DNA of 64,000 bases from Candidatus Kuenenia stuttgartensis (GTDB lineage Bacteria > Planctomycetota > Planctomycetia > Isosphaerales > Isosphaeraceae): contig CAMBEP010000011.1 in the NCBI GenBank assembly GCA_945865635.1, forward strand, positions 49,749 to 113,748, read 5' to 3'. The notes under the pieces are model-generated. The model was given only the letters and a program-made list of their open reading frames with translations, made no database searches and had not been told where the DNA came from. Positions 36,375 through 46,102 of the stretch are shown piece after piece. The first letter of the stretch is position 1. Every line of letters begins with the position of its first letter. Both the position numbers and the translations under genes were made by a program.

Positions 36375-39300
36375 ATGTTCATGCCACGGCTCATTCTCCG
36401 AATTCCGGCACTGGCGATCCTTGCTTTGAGCCTGCTCTGTCAGCAGTCGAATTCAAATGCCGTCGAAATCAAAATCGACAAACGCACCTTTACATTGCCC
36501 GACGGATTCACGATCGAAAAGGTCGCAAATTCGCCTTTGGTCGATCGACCCATCAACGGATCCTTCGACGAACAGGGCCGGCTCTATCTTTCTGACAGTT
36601 CCGGGTCCAATGACAAGGTCGAGATTCAAGTTGTTCAGAAACCGCACAGAATCGTCAGGCTGGAGGACACCAACGGTGACGGCATTTTTGACAAATCCGT
36701 CGTCTTCGCCGATAAAATGATGTTTCCGGAAGGCACCTTATGGCACCGAGGATCGCTTTATGTCTCTGCCCCCCCCTCCATCTGGAAACTAACCGACACC
36801 GACAACGACGGCGTCGCCGACCAGCGCGTCGAGTGGTTCCAGGGCAAAACTTTAACCGGCTGTGCCAATGACCTGCATGGCCCTTATCTGGGCCGCGATG
36901 GCCGCATCTATTGGGCCAAAGGCGCCTTCGCCGAGCAAAATCACATCATTCATGGCAAACCTTGGAAGACAAGTGCATCACACTTCTTCCGTTCCACAGA
37001 AGATGGTCGCGAGCTGGAACCCGTCATGACAGGCGGCATGGACAACCCCGTGGATATGGTCTTCACTCTCGGCGGCGAACGAATCTTTACCACCACCTTC
37101 CTCACACAACCCTCACTCGGTCAGCGCGATGGCTTGATTCATGCCGTTTATGGCGGAATTTATGGCAAAACCAATGGCAAAACCCAGGAGCCCCAGCATC
37201 TCTGGACCGGCCCCAACCTGATGCCAGTGCTCTCGCACCTCGGGCCGGCTGCTCCCAGTGGCCTGACCGACTACGAATCAGACGCCTTCGGGACCGATTT
37301 TCGCAACAATATCTTTAGCAGCAGCTTCAATCTACGCAAAATCAGCCGGCACCAACTGACCACCACCGGCTCTGCCCTTTCCAGCAAGGACACAGACTTC
37401 CTGGTCTGCGATGATACCGACTTTCACCCCACGGATATCTTTACGGACGCCGACGGAAGCCTGATCGTCATCGACACCGGTGGCTGGTACAGGCTCTGCT
37501 GCCCCTCATCCTATATTGCCAAGGCCGACGTGCTCGGTGTCGTCTATCGCATTCGCCAAACCCGGGCCAAGCCCGTGGCCGACCCGCGCGGCACCCGTCT
37601 GGCATGGGCGGATGCAAATCTCGAAACCCTGGTGGATCGGCTCGACGACCAGCGGTTTGCCGTGCGCGACCACTCCATGGATTCCCTCGCCGCCAAAGGC
37701 AATGCCGCTCTGCCAAGCCTCATGGCCGCCTACTCAAGCCCGAAGGCTTCGGCCAACCACCGGTTACAGATCCTCTGGACCGCATGCCGAATTGCTTCAC
37801 CCGATGCGCTCGCCCTCATTCGTAAAGGCTTAAACGACAACGACACTAACGCCCTTCAGGCGGCCGTCCACTGCGCTGGCCTGAATCGGGACTCTGCGGC
37901 TTTAGACCGATTGATCGCAATTCTGCTCGACACCAAAGTCCAAACCTCCGTACACCGCGCCGTGGCCGAAGCCTTGGGCCGTCTCGGTAAACCCGAAGCC
38001 GTCGGGCCTATCCTGACGGCCGCATCCAAGCTCGGTGCCGACCGTGTCCTGCAACATTCCCTGACCTATGCACTCATCGAAATCAACTCCGTCGATGCGA
38101 TTTTTGAGGCCCTCAAATCTGCCCAGAATCCGATCTCACAAATGGTCGGAATCATTGCTCTGGACCAATTGGGGGTCATGCTCCTGCCTGTTGCAGAACT
38201 CGTAACATACATGGATGCACCTGACGAAACCGTGCGATCCCTCGCCTCATGGGTCGTCTCCCGACACCCCGAATGGGCCAGGGAATTGGTCGCCGATTTT
38301 CAGACCAAACTCGCCACTCCGCCCACTGACCCTATGCGTTCGGCCGCCCTCATCGACAGGCTCGCCCGATTCAGCGCCAAAAGCCCAGATGTCCAAACCC
38401 TGATGACCAACACACTGGAACATGGCTCCAAAACCGCCCGGCAGGTCGTCATCAAGGCCATGGCCTCATCAGGCCTGAAACCGTGCCCAGCCGCATGGGA
38501 ATCGGCTCTTCTCAAAGTCTTCAGGGCCGACGGCAACACCGACCTCTTCCAGCCCCTGCTTGACACCTTCAAGGCCTTGACCCCTCCCGGCACCGACTCC
38601 TCAAGCCTACGCCTGGAAGCCTTGCTGGCCAAGGCCAAAGATGCGTCCTTCAAGCCTGAATCCCAATGGGCCGCCCTGACCACCATTCCCGCCGGTGTCG
38701 GCCCCGTTTCGACAGAGCTATTCGACCGGATCAGCCAACAAATCAACCCCTCCAGCCCAAGCATGACACGGCTCGCCGCTGTGGACATCCTTCTGCGAAT
38801 CAAGCTGACTCAAGATCAAAAGCGAAACGTCGCGAAATTGGTCGGCTCCGCTGGCCCAATGGAAACCCAGAAACTCCTCGCAATGTTCGAGTCCGTCACC
38901 GATCCGGCCGTGGCCGATACCCTGATGACTGGCCTTGAAAAATCCATGTCCCTTTCAGCACTTCGTGAAGATGCCTTAAAAAATGTGGTCGCAAAGCTTT
39001 CAAACGAATCCAAAGCTCGCATGGAAAAAATCCTGGCCAAACGCAATCAGGATTTGGTCGAACAGCGCAAGCAAGTAGACTCACTGCTTGCCGCCTTCCC
39101 CAAAGGCGACATGCGACGTGGTCTCGCCATCTTCAACGGCGCAAAAGCCGCCTGCCGGACCTGCCATTCCATCGGCTATGTGGGCGGCAAGGTCGGCCCC
39201 GACCTCACAAAAATTGGCCAGATTCGCAACGAGAAAGACCTGCTGGAATCCATAGTCTATCCAAGCTCAACCTTTGTCAGAAGTTATGAGCCGGTCACCA

Positions 39301-39521
39301 TCGCCCTGAGCGATGGGCGGGTCCTGGCAGGAATTGTACAGGGCGAGAACACGGAAACCATGAATCTCGTCCTCAACGCCACCCAAACCGTACAAATCCC
39401 CAAGGCAGAGATCGACGACGTCTCCCCAGGCACCGTTTCAATCATGCCAGCAGGCCTGGACAAGCAACTGACCACCCAGGAACTCGCCGACCTGATCACC
39501 TATCTGCGATCCAGCCGATAA
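36375..39521 (+). CDS. PVC-type heme-binding dehydrogenase with HEAT-like repeats and cytochrome c domain
   Basis: 1048 residues: signal peptide, then a six-bladed propeller like soluble sugar dehydrogenases (about 30-390; LPDGFTIEKVANSPLVDRPINGSFDEQGRLYLSD opens it; GGMDNPVDMVFTLGG follows), a long helical HEAT-like region (about 420-880) and a C-terminal c-type cytochrome with C927-x-x-C930-H931 (CRTCH) and a probable Met axial ligand in SIMPAG. This fusion is typical of Planctomycetes and Verrucomicrobia and is thought to oxidise sugars or other alcohols in the periplasm and pass electrons to cytochrome c. Substrate unknown. Confidence 0.92.
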   Translation: MFMPRLILRIPALAILALSLLCQQSNSNAVEIKIDKRTFTLPDGFTIEKVANSPLVDRPINGSFDEQGRLYLSDSSGSNDKVEIQVVQKPHRIVRLEDTNGDGIFDKSVVFADKMMFPEGTLWHRGSLYVSAPPSIWKLTDTDNDGVADQRVEWFQGKTLTGCANDLHGPYLGRDGRIYWAKGAFAEQNHIIHGKPWKTSASHFFRSTEDGRELEPVMTGGMDNPVDMVFTLGGERIFTTTFLTQPSLGQRDGLIHAVYGGIYGKTNGKTQEPQHLWTGPNLMPVLSHLGPAAPSGLTDYESDAFGTDFRNNIFSSSFNLRKISRHQLTTTGSALSSKDTDFLVCDDTDFHPTDIFTDADGSLIVIDTGGWYRLCCPSSYIAKADVLGVVYRIRQTRAKPVADPRGTRLAWADANLETLVDRLDDQRFAVRDHSMDSLAAKGNAALPSLMAAYSSPKASANHRLQILWTACRIASPDALALIRKGLNDNDTNALQAAVHCAGLNRDSAALDRLIAILLDTKVQTSVHRAVAEALGRLGKPEAVGPILTAASKLGADRVLQHSLTYALIEINSVDAIFEALKSAQNPISQMVGIIALDQLGVMLLPVAELVTYMDAPDETVRSLASWVVSRHPEWARELVADFQTKLATPPTDPMRSAALIDRLARFSAKSPDVQTLMTNTLEHGSKTARQVVIKAMASSGLKPCPAAWESALLKVFRADGNTDLFQPLLDTFKALTPPGTDSSSLRLEALLAKAKDASFKPESQWAALTTIPAGVGPVSTELFDRISQQINPSSPSMTRLAAVDILLRIKLTQDQKRNVAKLVGSAGPMETQKLLAMFESVTDPAVADTLMTGLEKSMSLSALREDALKNVVAKLSNESKARMEKILAKRNQDLVEQRKQVDSLLAAFPKGDMRRGLAIFNGAKAACRTCHSIGYVGGKVGPDLTKIGQIRNEKDLLESIVYPSSTFVRSYEPVTIALSDGRVLAGIVQGENTETMNLVLNATQTVQIPKAEIDDVSPGTVSIMPAGLDKQLTTQELADLITYLRSSR

Positions 39522-39542
39522 GCCAAACCAAAGGAGCCCACC

Positions 39543-39833
39543 ATGATTTGCGTTGCAGTGACCTACTTGATGAAACAAGGAACCGAAAACGAAGCCATCG
39601 AGCTTTTCACAAAATTGGCGCCCGAAACCCGTCGCGAGCCTGGTTGCCGAATGTATGAAGTGCATCGGTCCACGACAAATCCAAGACAGTTTTTCCTCTA
39701 CGAGCAATACCAGGACCAAGCCGCCCTCGACGCCCATCGGGCAGCCCCTCACTTTGAAAAATACGCCAAGAATGGCTTGTTTGAGCTCATTGAAACCCGA
39801 ACACCAGAAATCTACGAACTCCTCGTGCTTTGA
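39543..39833 (+). CDS. Antibiotic-biosynthesis-monooxygenase (ABM) domain protein, putative quinol monooxygenase
   Basis: 96 residues, the full length of a YgiN/ABM ferredoxin-like dimer subunit. Motifs: VAVTYLMKQGTENEAIELFTKL, EPGCRMYEVHRS, then FFLYEQYQDQAALDAHRAAPHFEKY, which holds the family's conserved His. The ribosome site is strong (aaaggag, 6-base spacing) and it starts 21 bases after the PVC cytochrome stop, so it is probably co-transcribed. Members oxidise quinols or other small aromatics without cofactor; the real role is open. Confidence 0.88.
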   Translation: MICVAVTYLMKQGTENEAIELFTKLAPETRREPGCRMYEVHRSTTNPRQFFLYEQYQDQAALDAHRAAPHFEKYAKNGLFELIETRTPEIYELLVL

Positions 39834-40036
39834 ACCAGGCAGACTCCGGAAAATCTGTTTTTCCCGAGATTTTCCCTGAACCACCAACCGCCATGCGCTC
39901 GTAGTATGTCTATCAATCGGGCTCAAATTCAAAAATCCGGAAAAGGATCGCTTCTCTCTAATTTCCATCGGCGGTATGATGGTAAATGGAAGCGATTCTT
40001 CATCTTCCTGAACCCGTTTTAGGATTCCCCAAGGCC

Positions 40037-40285
40037 ATGAAATGCGGGCGTGACCTGAATTCGACAAGCCTGAAAGTCGCTATCTTAGCGATCTGGCTGT
40101 TGTTTCACGCCTTTGGCTCGGGTGGCCTGCACGCCGTTCTGGAGTGTGGCCACGATGAAGCCGCCGAAACCTTCGCCCACCAGGAAACCGATTCCGCGCA
40201 CTGGGCTGGCCTGAAGTCTGCCCCTACGCTGGGTTCTGAATGTGATGCCTGTACGATTGCCAGTCAGGGGCAGTACGGCCTTTAG
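40037..40285 (+). CDS. Candidate small cysteine-containing membrane/secreted protein
   Basis: 82 residues from ATG 40037 (agga 16 bases upstream; an alternative ATG at 39986). One hydrophobic helix (VAILAIWLLFHAFGSGG) is followed by a small polar domain with a His/Cys-rich pattern (LECGHDEAAETFAH ... ECDACTI), recalling small metal-related exported proteins. No family recognised; length and context make it uncertain. Confidence 0.4.
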   Translation: MKCGRDLNSTSLKVAILAIWLLFHAFGSGGLHAVLECGHDEAAETFAHQETDSAHWAGLKSAPTLGSECDACTIASQGQYGL

Positions 40286-40546
40286 AGGTTGTTTCTGTTC
40301 TGGCTGGCTCAAATAGTGAGTTTATTGCAGACGAATTATTGTTGGTCCAATCCGAGACAGGCTGGTCATCAGCCCGCCCTCGTGCCCCGCCTTTATCCTG
40401 ATCTTTTAAAAATAATCTTGTCAAAGCCCGTGCTTAGCAGCGATCTGCCAATGGCATTTGCTGTGAACCACCATTCTCATTTGTTCCCAATTCGGGAATA
40501 AACCCGGCTGACATTCATCATTTTCTGATCAGGAATCATTCATATC

Positions 40547-41539
40547 ATGAATCGCACACACTCGCACACAACTGAACTGAACTCTCGTATACGCAATGGC
40601 TTCACTCTCATTGAGCTGCTCGTCGTCATTGCCATCATCGCCGTTTTAATCAGCCTGCTATTGCCGGCTGTACAGTCCGCCCGTGAGGCTGCCCGCCGGG
40701 CCCAGTGCCTCAACAATTTCAAACAGATCGGCCTGGCCCTGCACACTTACCATGAAATTCACGGGGTTTTCCCACCAGGTTATGTGAGCAATTATCGTCG
40801 CGATGCAGGCGACGAAGGAACCGCTGAAGATGACATCGGACCAGGCTGGGGCTGGGCCAGTCAGATTTTGCCACAGTTGGAGCAGTCGCCCATTCATAAT
40901 GCCATCAATTTCAATCTGACGATGACTTATGCTGCTAATGAAACCGCACAGCTCACGCGAATTACGTCTTACCTCTGCCCTTCGGACTTCACGCCCAGCA
41001 AGGTTCCCGTTCGGGATGAGTCAAACACGCAAACGATCTACACCGTTGGCACCAGCAATTATGTGGGTGTTTACGGAGTGGGTGAGATTGGCGAAGCGCC
41101 TGGTCGTGGCAATGGTGTATTCTTCAGGAATAGCCGTGTTGGTGTGAGTCAGATGATGGACGGATCGTCCAATACATTCATGGTGGGTGAGCGAAGCCAT
41201 AACCTGAGCTATGCGACATGGACAGGCCGATCCGTGGGCGGCTGGCTCTTCACAACGGCCTCATTTGAAGGCGGAACCAATAAATTCAGCCCATCGGCTG
41301 AAGAGTCGTTCTGCATGATTTTGGGTCCGATTGAATTTGAAGATGCGGATGGCTTGCCACGCACCCCGAATTATCCGGCGGCACACGTGGAAGATTACTG
41401 GAGCCGGCACCCGGGCGGGGTGAACTTTCTGTTCGGCGATGGCTCGGTGCGTTTCATTAAGAACTCGATCAGCAAGCAGGTTTACGGCTCTTTGGCGACA
41501 CGCAATGGTGGAGAAGTGATCAGTTCCGATTCTTATTGA
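40547..41539 (+). CDS. DUF1559 prepilin-like protein
   Basis: 330 residues. A type IV prepilin/pseudopilin N-terminus is cleaved at G18/F19 ([18 protein letters not shown]) with Glu at +5, followed by the planctomycete signature [30 protein letters not shown]1559 domain ends in the H-x9-DG motif ([15 protein letters not shown]). Tens to hundreds of such genes occur per planctomycete genome; they are substrates of a pseudopilin export or surface-assembly system. The gene is a monocistron with its own terminator. Confidence 0.97.
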   Translation: MNRTHSHTTELNSRIRNGFTLIELLVVIAIIAVLISLLLPAVQSAREAARRAQCLNNFKQIGLALHTYHEIHGVFPPGYVSNYRRDAGDEGTAEDDIGPGWGWASQILPQLEQSPIHNAINFNLTMTYAANETAQLTRITSYLCPSDFTPSKVPVRDESNTQTIYTVGTSNYVGVYGVGEIGEAPGRGNGVFFRNSRVGVSQMMDGSSNTFMVGERSHNLSYATWTGRSVGGWLFTTASFEGGTNKFSPSAEESFCMILGPIEFEDADGLPRTPNYPAAHVEDYWSRHPGGVNFLFGDGSVRFIKNSISKQVYGSLATRNGGEVISSDSY

Positions 41540-41567
41540 TCCATCAATTGGAAATCATCATCGAAAT

Positions 41568-41598
41568 AGGGCTGGCCTTGAAGGTCGGCCCTTTTTTT
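41568..41598 (+). terminator. Rho-independent terminator of the DUF1559 gene
   Basis: agggctggcctt / aaggtcggccct stem (41568-41579 / 41581-41592, two G-T wobbles) followed by seven T. Confidence 0.85.
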
Positions 41599-41685
41599 AT
41601 TTAGCGATTTTTCATTCGTCATGCGTTATACTCAAGCGAATCGGATCCATGGGGCCAATTTTTCAGATGCTTTGAGAACCAGACA

Positions 41686-43359
41686 ATGAAAATGCCACTT
41701 CCCCCACAACTGGCGCGAGACGCCGGGCGATTTCGCGATGTGGTCGGCATTTTGGTCAAGTATGGCCTTGCAGACTGGCTCCACCACTTTGATATGGGCG
41801 TGCCCGAACGCATCTCGTTTCTGTTTCAGGGCCCTGATGGGACCAGACTTTATGAACTCTCACAGGCGGAACGGATCCGGCTTGCAATCACCGACCTGGG
41901 TACTACGGCCATAAAAATCGGCCAGATTTTATCGACCAGGGCCGATCTGGTTGGCCCCGACATTGCTGACGAACTCAAAAAGCTCCAGGCCGATGTCCCT
42001 GCCGACCCTCCTGAAACCGTTCGTCACGCCATACTTGAGCAGTTCGGCAAACATGCCGACGATCTTTTCGCCGAATTCAATGACGTGGCCCTGGCCTCGG
42101 CATCCATCGGCCAGGTTCACAGAGCCCGACTCTTCGATGGTCGGGATGTTGTCGTCAAAATTCAGCACCCAAACATTTCCCAAAAAATCGAGACCGATTT
42201 CCGTATCCTGATCCAGCTCGCCGAATGGGCTGAAGCTTACGACAGCACATTGAAACTTGTAAAGCCCAAAGCTCTGGTCACTGAAATGCGCCGCGTTCTG
42301 CGCAAGGAATTGAACTTTTTAAGAGAAGCCTTGAATCTGGAACGTTTTATAAATCATTTTAAAGACGATCAAAACATCCGGTTTCCGCAACCGGTCACAG
42401 AATTCTGTACGGATCGCGTTTTAACCATGGAATATATTGAAGGAATACCGGTCCGCGAAATTGAACAAATTCATGCCATGGGAATTTCCGACAAAGAGCT
42501 GGCAGAACAAGGCGCGAATGTCTTTTTGAAAATGATATTCCAGGACGGATTCTATCATGCTGACCCACACCCAGGCAACATTCTCGTCAATGCCCAGGGC
42601 CAAATCATTTTGCTCGATGCCGGCATGGTCGGTGTCATGGACGAAACCACTCGATCCAATGTGGAAACCATGCTCGAATCCGTTGTTGAACAGGATATCA
42701 GGCTTCTCGAAGATGTCATCCGGCGCATTGGCTCGACCCCCGAAGACCTTGACCGACTGGCTCTCAGGCAGGATCTGGCAGAATTTATCAGCGATTATGT
42801 CGATGTCCCGCTCAGGCTTTTAAATATCTCGGATGTTTTAATCACCGTCACAACCATCGTCAGAAAACACCATATCGTACTCTCACCTCCTTATGCCATG
42901 ATGATCAAGGTGCTTGTCATGCTCGAAGGTACAAGCCGCCTTTTGAATCCCCGATTTAATCTCGCAGAATTATTATTGCCCTATTATCAAAACTCCCAGC
43001 TGCGGCGATTGAATTACAAAGGCCAGATCATGTATGCCAGGCGCCTGATGGTGAATTTCTCACAAATGGTGCGCGACATGCCAAATAATGTCAGCACTCT
43101 GCTGGATCAGCTTGAGTCAGGACGATTTTCCATCCGCCTGGAACACCGGCGAATCGAATCGGCTGTCAACCGACTCGTCGAGGGCCTCCTCTGCACCGCA
43201 CTCTTCACAGGCTCAAGCATGCTCTGGAGCAGTAATACCGCTCCCACCATTTATGGAACATCCGTTCCTGGATTCATCGGCTGCCTGTTTGCTATTTTAA
43301 TGGGTATCCGCTTACTCAGGGCCATTCAGCATACGGGTGGTGTGGAGCAAAAGTCATAA
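41686..43359 (+). CDS. ABC1/UbiB-family atypical kinase
   Basis: 557 residues. Family motifs: the KxGQ block TAIKIGQILSTRADLVGPDIADEL, the alanine-rich loop ASASIGQVH that replaces the glycine loop, VVVKIQHP, HADPHPGNIL and LLDAGMVG (DAG in place of DFG). The C-terminus has two hydrophobic helices (about 500-520 and 525-545) that anchor it to the membrane, as in UbiB. UbiB and Coq8 support ubiquinone biosynthesis by an ATPase activity; planctomycetes mainly use menaquinone, so the lipid target here may differ. No quinone genes adjoin. Confidence 0.93.
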   Translation: MKMPLPPQLARDAGRFRDVVGILVKYGLADWLHHFDMGVPERISFLFQGPDGTRLYELSQAERIRLAITDLGTTAIKIGQILSTRADLVGPDIADELKKLQADVPADPPETVRHAILEQFGKHADDLFAEFNDVALASASIGQVHRARLFDGRDVVVKIQHPNISQKIETDFRILIQLAEWAEAYDSTLKLVKPKALVTEMRRVLRKELNFLREALNLERFINHFKDDQNIRFPQPVTEFCTDRVLTMEYIEGIPVREIEQIHAMGISDKELAEQGANVFLKMIFQDGFYHADPHPGNILVNAQGQIILLDAGMVGVMDETTRSNVETMLESVVEQDIRLLEDVIRRIGSTPEDLDRLALRQDLAEFISDYVDVPLRLLNISDVLITVTTIVRKHHIVLSPPYAMMIKVLVMLEGTSRLLNPRFNLAELLLPYYQNSQLRRLNYKGQIMYARRLMVNFSQMVRDMPNNVSTLLDQLESGRFSIRLEHRRIESAVNRLVEGLLCTALFTGSSMLWSSNTAPTIYGTSVPGFIGCLFAILMGIRLLRAIQHTGGVEQKS

Positions 43360-43608
43360 ATAATGCAACATCGTTTAAGACTTACGATGATTCATGAGTC
43401 ATTCCGTTTGTTTCAATCCAAACCGTCTCAGTTTCTTACCCGCAGACGATCGGCACCAACTCTGGTCGGGTTGCCAGTCAATTCACTGGATCCAACCCTA
43501 TGCCTGATCATTTCCACGAATCCGTCCATCATTTAACTTGTCTTGCACAGTGGTCTGGTTTAGGATGCTTGAAATCCAATTCTTCAACTTTTGAGGAGCC
43601 TCACATCC

Positions 43609-44931
43609 ATGATCCGTCGAACCACGGTTTTATCTCTCGCTTTGATAAGCCTTTTAGGGCTCAATGCAAGCGCCCAGCAGACCACCAAAACCAAGCCTGT
43701 TCTCGTCCTGATTGGCGACTCCATCCGCATGGGCTATGCTCCGGCGGTGACCAAGTATTTCAAAAATCAAGTCGATATCCGTAGTGCCGAGGCCAACGGT
43801 GGCGACTCTGCCAATCTCCTTGAACATCTTGACGAGTGGGTCATCAAGCTTCAGCCGACTGTGGTTCATCTCAACGCCGGCCTCCATGACTTGAAACTGG
43901 ACCGCAAAACGGGCAAGCATCAGGTGGAACTGGCCGACTATAAGGCCAATCTGAAGAAGATCCTCGAGCGGATCACCAAAGAAACCAAGGCCAAGGTGAT
44001 TTTTTGCCTGACCACGCCAGTGCTCGACGAACGACACAATGCCAATAAGCCGTTTGATCGCAAGCAAAGCGATGTCCAGGCTTACAACAGTGCCGCAATC
44101 GAGGTCGTGAGAGGCTTCCCAACTGTTGGCCTGAACAATTTGCATGCCTTTGCAAAAAATCTCGGACTGGAAAAGGCGCTGGTCAAGGACGGCGTCAACT
44201 TCACCCCTGAGGCATATAATACGCTCGGCCGACGAGTGGCTGAATATGCGGAATTGACCGCCCTTGCCCCGCCCGTGTTTGTCGCAAAGCGGATGGCAAA
44301 ACCCCCGCTCCTGGACGGCAAGGCCAACGAGCCAGAATGGGCCAATGCCCAGCCAATCAAAAGCTTTCAGGCGTTTTGGTCAGGCCAGAAGCCGAAACTC
44401 CCGCACGAAGCCAAAATCATGTGGGACGACGAAGCGCTTTACTATTATGCAGACCTCTCGGATCATTATCTGAAGGCCTATGGCAAAAAACGTAACGACA
44501 CCCTCTGGAATGGCGATGTTTTTGAGCTCTTTTTCAAGCCATCAAAAACCGAGCCTGCCTATTACGAGCTTCAGGCCAACCCTCTGGGCCTCATCCTGGA
44601 ACTGCCATTCCCAAGCAAGGGCTATTCGTTTGAAAAGCTGGCCGCCTTGCCTCACCAGGGCATGACTGTGGCTGTCGATATTCAAGGCTCGCTGGCTACT
44701 CCCGGCAAGAACGACAAAAAGTGGACAGTCGAAGGCCGCATTCCCTGGACTCTCTTCGCAATGACCGGCGGCAAACCCAAGCCCGGCGACCTATGGCAGT
44801 TCCAACTCAGCTATTACGATTACGGCCCCGACGGAACCGAGCCTGAACTGGGCTCGTGCGCCCCTTTGACTGTGCCAAATTATCATCGCTATGAAGATTA
44901 TGCTGGCCTGCGATTTGAAGGCGGAAAGTAA
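43609..44931 (+). CDS. Secreted SGNH-hydrolase domain plus CBM9-like carbohydrate-binding domain
   Basis: 440 residues from ATG 43609 (gaggag 10 bases upstream). Signal peptide to SAQ. Residues 30-215 form an SGNH/GDSL hydrolase: block I IGDSIR with S38, block III HLNAGLHDL, but the block V motif that usually reads D-x-x-H is D194-G-V-N197 (DGVNFTPEAY), so the catalytic His is replaced by Asn. Residues about 235-440 resemble a CBM9/DOMON-type binding domain (PPLLDGKANEPEWANA, IMWDDEALYYYADLSD, ELFFKPS). The hydrolase may be weak or inactive with the binding domain dominant. Confidence 0.85.
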   Translation: MIRRTTVLSLALISLLGLNASAQQTTKTKPVLVLIGDSIRMGYAPAVTKYFKNQVDIRSAEANGGDSANLLEHLDEWVIKLQPTVVHLNAGLHDLKLDRKTGKHQVELADYKANLKKILERITKETKAKVIFCLTTPVLDERHNANKPFDRKQSDVQAYNSAAIEVVRGFPTVGLNNLHAFAKNLGLEKALVKDGVNFTPEAYNTLGRRVAEYAELTALAPPVFVAKRMAKPPLLDGKANEPEWANAQPIKSFQAFWSGQKPKLPHEAKIMWDDEALYYYADLSDHYLKAYGKKRNDTLWNGDVFELFFKPSKTEPAYYELQANPLGLILELPFPSKGYSFEKLAALPHQGMTVAVDIQGSLATPGKNDKKWTVEGRIPWTLFAMTGGKPKPGDLWQFQLSYYDYGPDGTEPELGSCAPLTVPNYHRYEDYAGLRFEGGK

Positions 44932-44987
44932 GCCGATAGAGCTATCGAGAAATCTTCATCAGAAATCAGAACTTGGGAAAGGGACGC

Positions 44988-45905
44988 ATGTCCGAACAGT
45001 CTGGCTACGAATTTATCCGGCGCGATAGGTGCCCAGCTTGCAGGAGTCAAGAGCATCAGATTTTCTGGGGTCGGCGCGCCAGTCAGCGCGGGGGTTTGTT
45101 CCCCTGGCGTCAGGCCAGCATGGATCTGCCCGTTTTTCGATGCGGAAAATGTGCGCTGACCTATTCCAACCCTCTGCCAATTCCACTTTCCATGTCCCAG
45201 CACTATGGCATGGATCCGGAAAACTATTGGCCTGAGCAATATTTTCAGCTCGACCCCAATTTTTCGCCTTTTTCTGCTGTGGATTTCCAAAAGATTGAAC
45301 GCTTGATTCCCGGCATCCAAAAACCCGTGTATTTGGATGTCGGATCAGGCATCGGCAAATCCATGCGTGCCTTGGCCGCCAAGGGCTGGGATGTCTGGGG
45401 AATTGAGCCTGGCGAACAATTTCATAAGGCCGCCATCACCAAAGGGCAAATCCCAAGCGAAAGGCTCCGGAATTGCTCCATTGAAAATGCCGAATTCCCG
45501 GAAAACTTCTTCGATATGATCTCGTTCGGTGCTGTGGTCGAGCACCTGGCCGACCCTTTCGCATGCCTGAATCGATCGCTGGACTGGCTCAAACCCGGTG
45601 GCATCATCCATATCGAGGTCCCGTCATCAAACTGGTTGATCGGCAAAGCCTACAGACTGGTCCAAAAATGCATGGGGAGCCAGTATGTGACAAACCTCTC
45701 ACCTATGCATGTGCCCTACCACCTGCATGAATTTACCCATAAAAGCTTTGAGCTCGTGCCATTCGCCAATCGCTTTTCAATCGCAGATTATCAATATTGG
45801 CCTTGTCTCACCTATTTACCAAGAGGCTTAAGCTGGCTCGCCACAAAATATATGAAATATACCGACACCGGCATGCAACTGGTGATCTATCTCAGGAAAA
45901 CTTGA
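44988..45905 (+). CDS. Class I SAM-dependent methyltransferase with N-terminal zinc knuckle
   Basis: 305 residues from ATG 44988 behind a strong site (gggaaaggga). An N-terminal zinc-binding pair (CPAC and CGKC, about residues 16-60) is followed by motif I YLDVGSGIGKSM, the acidic IEPGEQF, the motif IV-like ISFGAVVEHLADP and LKPGGIIHIEVPS. The family resembles the Methyltransf_23-like enzymes with a Zn-finger start that often act on sugars or glycolipids in surface-polysaccharide pathways. Substrate unknown. Confidence 0.88.
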   Translation: MSEQSGYEFIRRDRCPACRSQEHQIFWGRRASQRGGLFPWRQASMDLPVFRCGKCALTYSNPLPIPLSMSQHYGMDPENYWPEQYFQLDPNFSPFSAVDFQKIERLIPGIQKPVYLDVGSGIGKSMRALAAKGWDVWGIEPGEQFHKAAITKGQIPSERLRNCSIENAEFPENFFDMISFGAVVEHLADPFACLNRSLDWLKPGGIIHIEVPSSNWLIGKAYRLVQKCMGSQYVTNLSPMHVPYHLHEFTHKSFELVPFANRFSIADYQYWPCLTYLPRGLSWLATKYMKYTDTGMQLVIYLRKT

Positions 45906-46102
45906 CTGGTCGCCACCCGCTCCCAGCTCTTTTGGAGTGCAAGTTGACTCATCAAATACAGGCAATCCTCTAAAAAGCCGACGCATCTTCACACAAGACT
46001 CTGTAAGCTATCCTTTTGTGAGAAGATGCCAGCCTCTTTCCAGCCGACATGAAACAAACACAAAACACGCGGATCCAGATATCCCAATCCGTGGAAGCAA
46101 CC

